Part shown: positions 1 to 10,888 of the stretch, one piece after another
How positions within the stretch are numbered: the first letter of the stretch is position 1
How the letters are laid out: the number at the start of each line of letters is the position of its first letter
From: Bombyx mori
Taxonomy: Eukaryota; Arthropoda; Insecta; Lepidoptera; Bombycidae
Direction of reading: 5' to 3'
Length of the DNA stretch: 64,000 bases
Assembly: GCF_030269925.1 (NCBI RefSeq)
Contig: NC_085107.1
Location: forward strand, 16,308,001 to 16,372,000
Notes under the pieces: generated by a model
What the model was told of the DNA's origin: nothing
The model's database searches: none
Seen by the model: the letters and a program-made list of their open reading frames with translations, nothing else
Program-made: the position numbers and the translations under genes

Positions 1-1347
1 AATGTTTTACTACCACTTTTTTCTAAGCAAAAATCAAACTGCTTCTAATTTGTCGCGCTCGAACAAAGGCATACGTAAGTACGAGAGATAAAATTGAAAT
101 TAACGTAACTAAGTACTTTTAAATTCAATTTGAACCTTTTTAATATTTATGAATATAATGTGAATTCACAAAACGGAAGTGCTTACGGACGTGGCAACAG
201 GACTAACAATTCCCCTCTTAGCGGATATTCAATCATACCTTAAACCAGCATGGATTAAAAGGGTCCCTTTAAAACGAATTTCAACTAATTACAAAAACGA
301 TACACACAATATAGCTACTCATTGTTAAAATGCATTTTATCTATAGTAAACAAAGCATTTAAAACAAGTTGATAACGTACATAAAATATTTTCATTTTAT
401 TATGGTGATCGGTCACATAAATTATACGTTTAGTTTTAATCAATTTAAATGGTTACATATACGATTATATTTACTTGTTCCAGAGTCTTTCGTATAGCTA
501 GTTTTATGGTGCTAAACTACTCGTTTGTTGTATCCTAAATTTCCTATAAATTGACGTGAAACATAATTAATTCACTATTATATGATGTAATGTAACTTTT
601 CGAAATCATTAAAATAATCAACAAAAAAACAACTTGCGATTCGTAAAATATTAGTACATTTAAAGTTAAAAATTGCAGGATGGCGCGAACGGAAAAGCCG
701 CGAGATTAAACTCAGAGCCCGCGAGCGCGTCGCACACGTCGTTCTACGCTCTGCCCCGAATGTGAACTGCGTGAAGCGGCCGCTTGCGACACACTGTTCA
801 CAAGCCCGCTATGTACCGACGAAAACAGTTTTCCGATGCAACATTGCGAGGAAATTAAAAGAAAAATCTTTCGCGCGAAAGTATCATTCCAACACTCATT
901 AGAACAATGTTGATATTTTACTTTATACTTTTTTCTACACTATCGTATTATGTATCGTGAGATTTAACAATTCATTGTTTGATACCATTATATTTTATTC
1001 CACATGATTTTTAAGAGGTACCTAACCATTAAGTTATAATAATAATAAAATGAAATACATCTAATGTTTCTTAGAAAAAATCTATTGTAGAAGTAATATT
1101 ATAAATAGCATGCGACATTACAAATATACATTTCTATAAAATAAAAAAAGAATTGTTTTGTTAATTAAAACTTCAACTAATGTATTACCGCGGTATTCAA
1201 TGATAAATGTATATGAACTGACTCAATTGAATTGCAACGCATAATACTGCGGAAAAGCATTGAGTACCCTACAGAGATGAGGGGCAGGACTTTGTATTGG
1301 GTTCGCTCCCTGGTTTGTTAAACATTATATAACTACCTACCTTATGC
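1..1347. other. AT-rich sequence, no gene seen
   Basis: Apart from the GC-rich island at 679-832, this is low-complexity AT-rich DNA with no ORF or recognised repeat. Probably trio intron. Confidence 0.5.
679..832. other. GC-rich island in AT-rich DNA, function unknown
   Basis: CpG-dense stretch (GCCCGCGAGCGCGTCGCACA and so on) standing out from flanks that are mostly A/T. Neither strand gives a long ORF or a convincing trio exon: the minus strand has only about 32 open codons between an ACATAG acceptor-like site and a TGA. It could be an internal promoter or 5' non-coding exon of a shorter trio transcript. Confidence 0.4.
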
Positions 1348-1349
1348 TA

Positions 1350-2656
1350 CCTAGTCAGGTCATAAATTCTGTCACATGTTTAATGTAAAATAATTGAAAC
1401 AAGTTTATTCATTATGTAACCGTTCATATACCAAAATGAACTTAACAAAACATAGATTCTTATGACACTAAAGTTTATTCAAAATGACCTCCGTGATTTT
1501 TAATACAGGCCTTCAATCTGCGCGGCCAGTCGTCTATCGCAGCACGAACGAGGTCCATGTCAATATCGGCGGCTGCCTTAATCAAGGATGTCTTGAGTGA
1601 CTCCAAATTGGGATGAGGCTTTGAGCACGCCTTTTCCTCCAAGTGTTGCCATATCTTGTAATCTAACGGATTCAAATCTGGACTGGAGGAGGGCCAGTCT
1701 TCGTGCCGGATGAAGTCGATTTCACGCGCCGCCAGCCAGTCTTGTGTGCTCTTCGCTCTATGAGCTGGCGCCGAATCTTGTTGGAATATCCAGTGCCTGT
1801 TATTGAACATGGTATGAGAAACAGGTTCCACAAGGTTCGTCAGGACTGTATTTTGATACACAACTGCATTCGTTTTTACACCTTTCTCACAAAAATGTAC
1901 CTCTGTTAAGCCCCAATAAGAAACTCCCAACCATACCATGAGCGAGGATGGAAAATGACCTCGTTGGACACGCGGAATACGGTTGCTTGCTTCTGCACTA
2001 CTGTGTGCGTACACCTTATCATTTTGTTTGTTGTAGCTCTCTTCTACGGTAAAAATTTTTTCATCCGAAAAAAGAATTTCCCGATATTTTTTTCCCGCGT
2101 ACCACTTCAACAAAGCGCGGCATCTCTTCAGTCTCAGGTCCATTAGACAAGCATTCAAACGATGTCCTGTTTTTCTTCGATATGCCCGAAGCCCTAAGTC
2201 TTCATTTAACACCCTTTTCACCGTGGTTCTGCTTAACCCCATCTGAAGGGCGAACAGTTTCTGCTTACGTTTGGGATTTCTTTGAATTCGCGCCTTCACA
2301 GCTTTTATCACTGCTGGAGTCCTAACAGACCGAGGGCGATCACTTCTTGACCCGTCATCTACACTAGAGTCTTCATTGTATCGTTTGATGGTACGATAAA
2401 CGAATCTTTTGGTTATATTCAAATTTTTCAGTATGTTAAAAATTTGAATTGGCGCGTAACCGCAACGATGCAACGCAATAACTGCAACACGGTCTTCTTT
2501 AAGCGTCCACTCCATATTTAAAAATGAGTAAAATTCTAAAAGTATACATTTTTATTTTCATGAACAATTCGAAATTCGAATTCAATAAACTTTTTTGTGG
2601 CCAGCATTCTAAAAGAAAAGTTTTTACTGTGTGACAATACTTATGACCTGACTAGG
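1350..2656 (-). mobile_element. maT-type (DD37D) Tc1/mariner transposon, intact-looking
   Basis: A 1,307-bp element with perfect 16-bp terminal inverted repeats (CCTAGTCAGGTCATAA at 1350-1365 and its complement at 2641-2656; similarity continues to about 29 bp). It is flanked by TA at 1348-1349 and 2657-2658, the expected target duplication. It encloses one uninterrupted transposase. Both ends and the ORF are complete, so it may be recent or still mobile. It sits in what is probably a distal intron of trio. Confidence 0.92.
1475..2515 (-). CDS. maT-family transposase, DD37D, complete
   Basis: 346 residues. N-terminal helix-turn-helix region with a basic RSDRPRSV hinge (about 57-64). Catalytic triad Asp151 (FSDEKIF), Asp247 (QQDSAPAH) and Asp285 (PDLNPLD), with 37 residues between the second and third Asp, the spacing that defines maT as opposed to mariner (34) or Tc1 (34E). 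The start MEWTLKEDRV is close to the right inverted repeat, and the ORF ends about 110 bp before the left repeat. Length is normal for the family, with no stop or frameshift. Confidence 0.93.
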   Translation of the reverse strand: MEWTLKEDRVAVIALHRCGYAPIQIFNILKNLNITKRFVYRTIKRYNEDSSVDDGSRSDRPRSVRTPAVIKAVKARIQRNPKRKQKLFALQMGLSRTTVKRVLNEDLGLRAYRRKTGHRLNACLMDLRLKRCRALLKWYAGKKYREILFSDEKIFTVEESYNKQNDKVYAHSSAEASNRIPRVQRGHFPSSLMVWLGVSYWGLTEVHFCEKGVKTNAVVYQNTVLTNLVEPVSHTMFNNRHWIFQQDSAPAHRAKSTQDWLAAREIDFIRHEDWPSSSPDLNPLDYKIWQHLEEKACSKPHPNLESLKTSLIKAAADIDMDLVRAAIDDWPRRLKACIKNHGGHFE

Positions 2657-2658
2657 TA

Positions 2659-4159
2659 TAACTACTGAACGTCGAGTGCTGTACTTTCGCAATTCGAAGG
2701 ACCGTTTCTTTTACAAATATTATTGTTTCAAATAACAAAACCCTCATTATTGTTTCCCGAGCCTAAGAGATTCCTGTTTACTGCTTTTAGGAAATATTGA
2801 TTAGATAATTTTAAATCTAACAAGAATTTAGGTTGTCCTAACCCATCGTGTATTTGCTATCAACGTTAGGCAACCCGACGCTTTTAACTAGATTGGCTGT
2901 CTATCTGCTAATCTTGTCAAATAGCATCACTAGTACTACTATGAATATAAATCGAGCAAGAAATAACTTTCGTGAAAATTATGTAATAAACAATAAGTGT
3001 TTTTTTTAATAACTTAATAGGCAGACTAGCACACTGCCCACCTAATTTACATATACATATAATATTACTACTGTACAGTAAATCTTATTGTTATAAAGCG
3101 GTGACAGACGTGTCTGTATGTATCTGTATATTGAATATTTATAAAAAATTAAAAGCATGTCTGGATAGCCATGACTCCAAATCTAATATTTTGTATCAGT
3201 TGGTTCAATCAGTCAACCAATTTTGATTAAGCGGTTTAACGATACTAATTAATCAGCAACTTGGGGGGAACAAGCCATGTAAATGCTTCATGTGACTAAT
3301 TAAAAAGATGGCAGAAGGGCACTACTAACATCCACGAGATAAAATCCCTCTGACACTTTTCAATCAGCTTAGTATAGAATGACAACGATGACAAATTTTC
3401 TGTACGTACACAAACGTGTCTACAGTAATTTCCTGAAATTGATTTACTCAATTTTTAAAACCAGCTATCATAAATTATTTTTCCACGAGCACGGGCAATG
3501 ACTTTTCGATATTATTTGTTCATGATGCATTTAAGGAATACGCAGTCGCAGCGTCCCGCAGGAGACTCCGCAGAAGAAGTAGCAATCTTTCCAATTACGG
3601 TAAACGGGTTAGGCGAGGGCTGATTCATTTTATACCGAGAACTAATTATGTAATTTCTTCTCTGCCAACAATCTAGACCAAGTAAATGGATATTCTTCGT
3701 CGTTTATTGATTGTGCTTATATTTTGCTAGAAACTATAAAATTATAAAAACGGCCAGCCAACCAGATATTATTCTATCGTTCTGATCAATCCACTATTAA
3801 TTTCACAGTTGTAATAGAGCCTAATGATACTTAAACTAGTTTGAGTTTGTTGACAATATTGAATGACATGAACAAGTTTTTAACATCTCGTCTATGAAAC
3901 GGTTGTACTTAATGCTATTTAATTAAACTAGAGGTCCCGCAGTGCACAATGCAATATTTTTTTTAAATAATGCATAAAAGATACATTAAATCAATAAAGA
4001 AAACATTACACACTACATACCATGTATTTGACGCACAGACACATGCATACTATTTATTGTCAAACTTTTGTTCTTGACGTCTGTGGTCAAATTGAGAATA
4101 GATTAAATATTGTTTGTCTTTATTAATATTTTTTATAGTGTAGCCTTGGCGAAATTTGT
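2659..4159. other. AT-rich sequence, no gene seen
   Basis: No ORF, splice-flanked coding block or repeat recognised on either strand. Confidence 0.5.
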
Positions 4160-4261
4160 GATTATAGAAGTACTAGCGACCCGCCCTCGCTTCGCTTCGG
4201 AAACATTAAAACACACATGAAACCAAAAAAATAAAACAAAAAGTAGCCTATGTTCATCATA
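4160..4261. repeat. Repeat fragment with GCGACCCGCC start
   Basis: ACTAGCGACCCGCCCTCGCT followed by TCGCTTCGGAAAC and an A-rich run is a widespread arthropod repeat terminus. It directly precedes the RTE-like fragment. Confidence 0.45.
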
Positions 4262-4900
4262 ACTCCGCCGTAGACGGTCCCAAGCCCGGTTTGAGAAAGG
4301 AGGAGGGTTGACTATAAACGACGTCTACCTACATCACCAAGGTAACTACATTGATAGTCGTAAAAGACGCCAACGTCGAGTAGTAGGCGACGGTCAACTA
4401 ACCTACTCCATAATCTGGCCACGGTGGGCCTTGGAGACTAAATACCTCCTAAAATAACCGACGTAGAAGGTAACGGGAACCCACTACGCTTATAGTCCCA
4501 AAAGAACTCCATGGAAGCTATATCAAATAATAGAAATATTCTGTTGGGTGATCCGGCTGACCCCCGGCGCTCATCGATAACCGGGTCGAAGAGTGTGAAA
4601 TGGGCTACCGAAGACTCCTCGATAGAGAGTCATCAGGCTACCGAGTCAGTTCATGCTACTGAAGACAACAAAAAACCTTCCATACGTCACAAACACAAAA
4701 TCGGCACATGGAACGTTAGAGGCATCCTGAAGCCTGGGAAACTCGAAGTCATTGAGAAAGAGATGAGGGAATACCAACTTCTTATAATGGGACTATGTGA
4801 GACCCACTGCGAGACCTCTAGTAAAATTAAATTTATGAAACGAATTTATGGTGCGGGTATTGCTTTTTCCATAAATATGAACTCGACTTGATATAGCCGT
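4262..4900 (+). mobile_element. 5' fragment of an RTE-like LINE (leader plus start of endonuclease)
   Basis: An ORF from 4511 to 4891 contains IGTWNVRGILKPGKLEVIEK and LLIMGLCETH, the opening of the apurinic endonuclease domain of RTE-type and related elements. It stops after about 126 residues and the remaining endonuclease and reverse transcriptase are missing. The GC-richer stretch before the ATG (4262-4510) is probably the element's leader. Confidence 0.75.
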
Positions 4901-5802
4901 ACAAATGCGCGATGGATATGGTAATAGTATGTGATTCGAAGAGCAAGTTTTTCACCAATATAGTAAAAGTCACAGCGTACGATGCAATCGCTTAGATTTC
5001 TGCGACCTTTAACGGATATGACTAAATGTGACCACAGTCCCTATAGGTCTAAGGATATGTTGAAATCCAATTGCAATGATCAACTATACCTAAGTATCTA
5101 TAGGTAAGTCTATAAAAAGACGATAAAAATAGAAATGACGTAAGATTATTATTTTTTATTTAAAAAAATAGTATTATATTGCACATTCAGAGGAGAATAT
5201 AACTTTACTAATGAAGTTCTTATGTTCTTAGTAATTAAGTAATTATGTCTCTTAAGTAATTATGTTCTTAGGATATAGTAAAAATGCCTTCATAGACTTT
5301 GTAAAATTCAGATACCCAATATTCTAAGTAAATAATCTTCTCTCGAGATTGTATAGATAATGATTGCATTGTTGCATTCCATGTTTTTTTTTCATGTTAA
5401 CGTTTGTATTCAATTTATAAATAAAATTTATTCATCGTCATTTATTTATTAAAAAAAACGTTTTACGTTGTTCGTTCATGTTGAACTTTTGAACTAATGA
5501 ACCGATTTTAATGAAACTTAATACACTGAGTGTAATTTGATTTATATAATTTATAATAACAATATTTTTATTGCTAATTATTTTTTTATTAATATATGAA
5601 GAAAGGTTATAATTATCTGTGAGCTCAAGTGAGCTGTATCAGTTTCTAGCAGATGGTAGTGTATTCAAACTCAAAACGTCTTATATAAGCTACAATTTAT
5701 ATACACATAATATATGTGTAAACGTTTATATTTTTGGATTTAAATTTAAATATACATATATCCATGTTCTTTCGATGAAGATCAATCTCCTCTATGCGCT
5801 AC
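4901..5802. other. AT-rich sequence, no gene seen
   Basis: Possible further decayed LINE sequence up to about 5050, then AT-rich DNA. Near 5480 a GAACCGATTTTAATGAAACT block recalls repeat termini and recurs in diverged form at 5980. Confidence 0.4.
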
Positions 5803-5976
5803 TGTGTGCTTAGTGCAAGTTTTTTAACGTTCTCGATAGCGTAAAAGTTAGCTCATATTTTTATGGAATAGGATCGTTTGCCTACGTTTGCCGCTAGGGG
5901 GTGCTGTTCCAACTGCATACAAATTGGGCTAACTTTTACGCTACCGAGAACGTTAAAAAACTCGCATTAAGCACAC
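5803..5976. mobile_element. Inverted-repeat MITE, family 1, copy 1
   Basis: 174 bp with arms of about 49 bp that are nearly perfect inverted copies (GTGTGCTTAGTGCAAGTTTT at the left; the right end read inward starts GTGTGCTTAATGCGAGTTTT). The centre carries GCCTACGTTTGCCGCTAGGG. No ORF. A second copy lies at 57690. Confidence 0.88.
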
Positions 5977-7745
5977 TGAACCGTCGATTTTGGTGAAACT
6001 TGGTACAGTAGCGGTTGGCGCTTTAGAGATTGTTTCTGTCATAGTTATATCAATGTACAATAGATGACACGTGATTAGTTTCTAGAAATCGTTTTTTTTT
6101 TCATACAATCCACCATAATAACGTTTAAAAATTAGTGGTGATTGCGAATTTAGTCAAAAAACGTGATAATAATGTAGCACTTTAATGACATTCGTGGTAC
6201 GGAAAAAAGGTAAGGTTCAATCTATGAATTGGCTTCGTAAATAACCTCGAAATTTAAAAGTAGATTTCGACGAGGAATCTGTTAAGTTATAAAGAAACTC
6301 CAACGTTTGCGTAAACTGACAGGTACCTACCGGTGGACGCAAGCGGTTGTGAATAATACAAACAAAATCATCCTGTTTAATTCGTGTTAGTGGAAATAAC
6401 AATCCTAAAGAATACGTAAATAAAAATAAAAACAAAGGCCGCTTCTCAATGATCTACAAATACGTATTCTTCCCGAAGACAATTTGAATTATAAATTTCT
6501 TCATAACGATTTCATTAAGTGTTAATGATAATAATATAATGCTTTATTAATTGACAATAACAATAAGCGTTCAAGTGCTAAATGTTCATTAATTACTAAT
6601 TTTTAAATTTGTCGAATCATGTTTGCTTATTACAATCACAAACACGCGTAAGCCTAATTAGTTAATGAATGTAAATCCCCTTTATTTATTCCAAACAAGA
6701 AATCTAAATTTGATGAGCCAAAGCAACATCCCATAACAATAGTATTCGAACGTCATGCAAATGTTTACATTCCATATACAAAGCAATATAAATTTATTGC
6801 AAATTGTTTCACTAAAAACTAGCAATGTTTACGCAACTCTTAACAATTTGAAAAATCTTGTTTATAATACATTTATATTGTTTCCGATGTTGGCCTATCA
6901 ATCAAATAAAATGTAATACAAATATAATAATTTTATCGGGGTCAGCGGTTAAGATAATATCAGGACAACAAAATGTAAGCTATACTAAATCATCGTATCT
7001 TTTTTAAAAATGCAATTTTTAATTTAGTTTTTTTTTTTAGTTATAGTTTCGTTCCGCAGTGAACTTGTGTAATGGGAAATAAAAGTTACACTTCGATTTA
7101 AAAAAAAAACCCGAATTTCCTAAATAAAATTACTAAACCGAAATATAACTAATCCTTCACAAACAACAGTTAGAAAATAAACTATTATATCACAAACGCA
7201 ATTCAAATCTACTACTACGATTATTGAAATTTTAGATTATGTATTATCAACGAGTGAAGACTGCTGTACTACACAATTATGTAAGTGACCATCTGATTTC
7301 GAAGTCGGTTTCACATACGATGGAAAAGTATTTTTCACATACAAGTACACATATACTCGCGTAAACAAAATTTATTTGTATGCTACATACATATTACATA
7401 TTTAGCTCGAAAGCATTGTCCACAGGCAGGAGCGTATCTCGAAAAACACAGTGTTAGTATTGTCCGAGAAGCCGTCGTCACGGGGCTATTGTCATTTAGA
7501 TATCACAAAACGTTTGCAAATAAAGAACAAAAACTCACTTGAATGTTACATAATTCCGGAATTTTCGTTATTTTAATAAAATATATATAGAAAGGATTGA
7601 AAAACGATAAGTTATTTAAGAAGCAATATATAATACACTAACAAATATAAAAAAGATTCGAAATAACAAAAAATAATGTTGGGCCTGTGTACAAGATAAT
7701 TTGGAAATTAAACACCAGCAGCTCTACCCGACACGAGAACAGTCA
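5977..7745. other. AT-rich sequence, no gene seen
   Basis: No coding signal. The only ORF (6217-6435, minus) has no recognisable domain and ordinary AT-rich composition. Confidence 0.5.
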
Positions 7746-8193
7746 TTTTTTATTGCTTATGTGGGTGGACGAGCTCACGGCCCACCTGGTGTTGAGCGGT
7801 TACCGGAGCCCATAGACATCTATCTACAACGTAAATGTCGCCACCTACCTTGAGATATAAGTTCCAAAGGTCCCAGTATAGTTTCAACGTCTGCCCCTTC
7901 AAGCCGAAAAGCATTACTGCTTCACGGAAGAAATAGGCAGGGTTGTACGGATAGGTACCAACCTATCCGTACGGACTCACAAGAGGTCTTGCCACGAGTA
8001 ATTATGCAAATTATGATTTTGCGGGTTTAATTTTTATTACAATATGTTATTTCTTCACCGTGGAAGTCAATCATGAACATTTGTGAAGTACGTATTTCAT
8101 TAGAAAAATTGGTACCCGCCTGCGGGATTCGATCACCGGTACATCGCTAGATACGAATGTACCGTACGTCTTATCCTTTATGCCACGACGACT
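7746..8193 (-). mobile_element. Bm1 SINE, full length
   Basis: Read on the minus strand: a tRNA-like head (GTCGTCGTGGC near 8193) with pol III boxes A and B, the conserved body, and an A-rich tail at 7746-7755. The B box reads GTGATCGAATCCC. Several percent divergence from other copies; a short inverted duplication around 7948-7977 (the GGTA-C-CAACCTATCCGTA region) is specific to this copy. Confidence 0.9.
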
Positions 8194-8898
8194 TCAAGGT
8201 TGATTTCTCTCTTTGTAGTATTGCTAAAATATGTCTTCGACATTTAAGAATATATTTCTGAATACCCCGGTTAGAACAACGAAACATAATAATCGTTAGT
8301 AAAAACTAGCTCTGACTGTAGTGAAAACAAGGCGTCAAATTTAACAATGTTTTATAACAATGAGTTCCTGCAGCGAGGCAGGTTAGTTATTACACAAAGA
8401 ACTGTTGGTAAAATAAGGTCGCGTGGACAGCTCGCGACGTCTCACCTCAGTCGCTAGCACTTGAGTAACAACACCATCATACAATAGTTTTGCGGGAAAT
8501 AAAACGTGCAAGAACCAACGCACGTGCAAGTTTTTTCGGTTTTAAATATGTTGATTTGATGTTAAAATTCAGCAAAATAAAAAAAAAAACAAAATTTTAT
8601 TTTCGAATAATTTCAAATCATGAGAATTATGAGCCTAAAGCTTGTAAATAACACTAACATTGGAGAACACGATTACTAACGGTAACATGCTTATTGAATG
8701 AATTATCAAAGGTTTATAATCCGGTTTAAAAAAGCCTTTAAAATTTTTCGTCATAATAAAAACTATAAATAACACTTATAAACAGTTTTCTATACACGGC
8801 CTTGCAAACCCCCATGACGCATTCAATTTAGTTTATAAATATTTGTTTCTTCAATTAAAAGATCAATATTAATCGTACTGTTTATAATTATAAATTGA

Positions 8899-9157
8899 CT
8901 AGCTGTACCCGTCCGTTTCGCTGGGTATTTAAAATGAACAATATTATTTCTCACCCCCACAAAGATTCCCATCATTAACGCTCCTCCAACTGGTGTAGGG
9001 AGTCCAACACTCATATAAATATTAGCCTATCCATTAAGTACATGTATTTTCTACATGGATACCAAGATTCAAGTCAATCGGATTCATGGTTCAGTAGTTA
9101 TAACGGAACATCCGTAAAAACCGCTGTAGATTTATATATTAGTATAGAGTATAGATA
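8899..9157 (+). repeat. Dispersed repeat D, copy 1
   Basis: About 260 bp highly similar to 47804-48062, starting CTAGCTGTACCCGTCCG and ending near TTTATATATTAGTATAGA. No ORF and no inverted termini; a Helitron-like or LINE-tail origin is possible. Confidence 0.8.
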
Positions 9158-9561
9158 TCTCTTGATAGTTATGTATTATAATTATTTGTAATTAAGTTTG
9201 ATTGGAGTATTATTTTTCGTGTTTCTGTAGCACGATTTCCCTGAACAGAACAAAAATGTTCCTCCGTCGAACGAGTTTAATAACTAAATTAACTAAGTAA
9301 GCTGTTATCATTGATTTTTATGTTTATTATTATTTAGAAGTGCAACAGCGAACACTTTTCAGATTTTAAATCAATATTGACTGATAATTTAGTTTGTATT
9401 ATGATATACCATATACATATGTATATACTCTGAATCGTACAAATTTTTGTACACAAAATTACGTAGCTATTTTTTTAAAAGTAAGAAAATGGAAAAGTCA
9501 TAAATTTTATCTTGGTTTTCATGAGTCGTGGATATAATTAAAGCTTATTTTGCATTTGTAT

Positions 9562-9810
9562 TTTAAATAGTATATAATTGATTTGATTAGGAACAAATCA
9601 CTCATGATCCCGGCCCCGATTTACGAATCCCTTTGTTACGGGTACCAGAGACTGGCAAACATACGTAAATACGTATATAAAGATAATATACACTCATACA
9701 AAGACGAAACAAATCTGTTCATTACACAATGTTTGTTCGATGTGGGAATCGAACCCACGACCCTCGGCGCAACAGTCAGAAACGCTCACTACTGCACCAC
9801 CGAATCAGTC
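9562..9810 (-). mobile_element. Second tRNA-derived SINE family
   Basis: On the minus strand a tRNA-like head (9810 downward) contains an A-box-like TGGTGCAGTAGTGAGCG and a perfect B box GGTTCGATTCC. An AT-rich body follows, then GGGGCCGGGATCATGAGTG near 9600. The sequence does not fold as a functional tRNA with an acceptor stem and is followed by SINE-like body, so I call it a SINE. Confidence 0.7.
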
Positions 9811-9849
9811 ATATATATCGAGTGGTAAAAGGCTATTTTTATTGCCCTT

Positions 9850-10020
9850 GCTTTAAGCGACATTTTCGCTTTATACGCGACATTTATCTTAGTATTAATT
9901 AATTACGGTTCGGTCCATTTTATTTGGTATTAGTGTCAACAATTTGATGTTTTTAATTGAACTTCAATTAAGGTTACCCCTCGTTCAAATAGCTGAAGAG
10001 ATTTTTTGTTATAATATTCC
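9850..10020. repeat. MITE family 2, partial copy
   Basis: CTTTAAGCGACATTTTCGCT to CAAATAGCTGAAGAGATTTT is collinear with 59466-59610, but the right terminus is missing. Located 80 bp before the large inverted-repeat element. Confidence 0.68.
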
Positions 10021-10100
10021 ATTTAACTAAGGACTCGTCGGCCTTCGCTGCCAATAAGAATGCTGATTGGTTTGCTCGTGTACCTAACTCTTTTACTAAG

Positions 10101-10699
10101 CTATAGTAGAATTATTTTGTCCGTGCAGTTTGGGTCATAAATAATCGGAGCGGTGAAGCGAGTATTTCGTTCTCTTTTCCACTCACGGGCCTTATGGGCG
10201 GGCATAGTGATGCGCATTATTGTTTTCGATAAGCGTTATCGATAGTGTATTTAGTTTTGTCGTTTTGTGGGTTAGTGATAAAAATGAAAGTAAAAATCAC
10301 TAATCGAACACTTACACCACATATCGCCGCAGCAAGTTAACGAAAACGACAGAAATTAAAACTTTGTAACTTTTCGGGATCTATTTTCATTTCAGTGAAA
10401 AACGTGCAAATATTTTGAACAAATTCTGCCATTTTGGTACAAAACAAAGGAGTAGCCATTGTGTTACTAAAGAAATTCAGAGAGCGAATGCATAAAAACA
10501 TTCCTCTTCGATATATTATTTTGTACTATAATTTGCAGGTAAGTACAACAAATTACTCATAGTATAACAATGTCTCACTACCCTTCGTATACCGCCCTGC
10601 CGGCTTCGGTAACTCATTTGTTTTTTATCGACATGCTCATCGCCCTAGCCGGGCTATGATTTATACCCAAACTGCACGGACAAAATAATTCTACTATAG
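10101..10699. mobile_element. About 600-bp inverted-repeat element next to trio exon 13
   Basis: Terminal arms of about 40 bp: CTATAGTAGAATTATTTTGT at 10101 is repeated in reverse complement ending at 10699, continuing through CCGTGCAGTTTGGGT. No ORF over 60 codons inside, so it is a non-autonomous DNA element. The superfamily is not clear; TA within the ends could be the target duplication. Confidence 0.82.
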
Positions 10700-10718
10700 T
10701 TAGTATATTTTAACATAC

Positions 10719-10888
10719 CTTAAGTCTTGCATTAATGCTTCGCCCTGCGCGATAGTTGCAGCGCATGCGTCCATGCTAGCTGCTCGATGCTGGGCGCATT
10801 GTTCTAAAGCTCTTCGTGCCGCTTCGGGAGTGTCGTCTGTAGCGCATACACCGCCTCCGCTTCTCAGTGTATCCAACCATTGCAGCAG
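10719..10888 (-). CDS. trio: trio exon 13, last one visible (spectrin repeat)
   Basis: 170 nt, acceptor TTTCAG, donor GTATG, ending in phase 2 after MQDL. It aligns with LWTWLEELQKELL to DLIQQLR of TRIO. The right end of an inverted-repeat element lies only about 19 bp past the donor. Confidence 0.88.

Noticed and set aside
1703..2146. Plus-strand ORFs
   Set aside because: Antisense shadows of the maT transposase.
9735..9810. tRNA-like sequence with perfect B box
   Set aside because: It cannot form a normal acceptor stem and is continuous with a SINE body, so it is not a functional tRNA gene.
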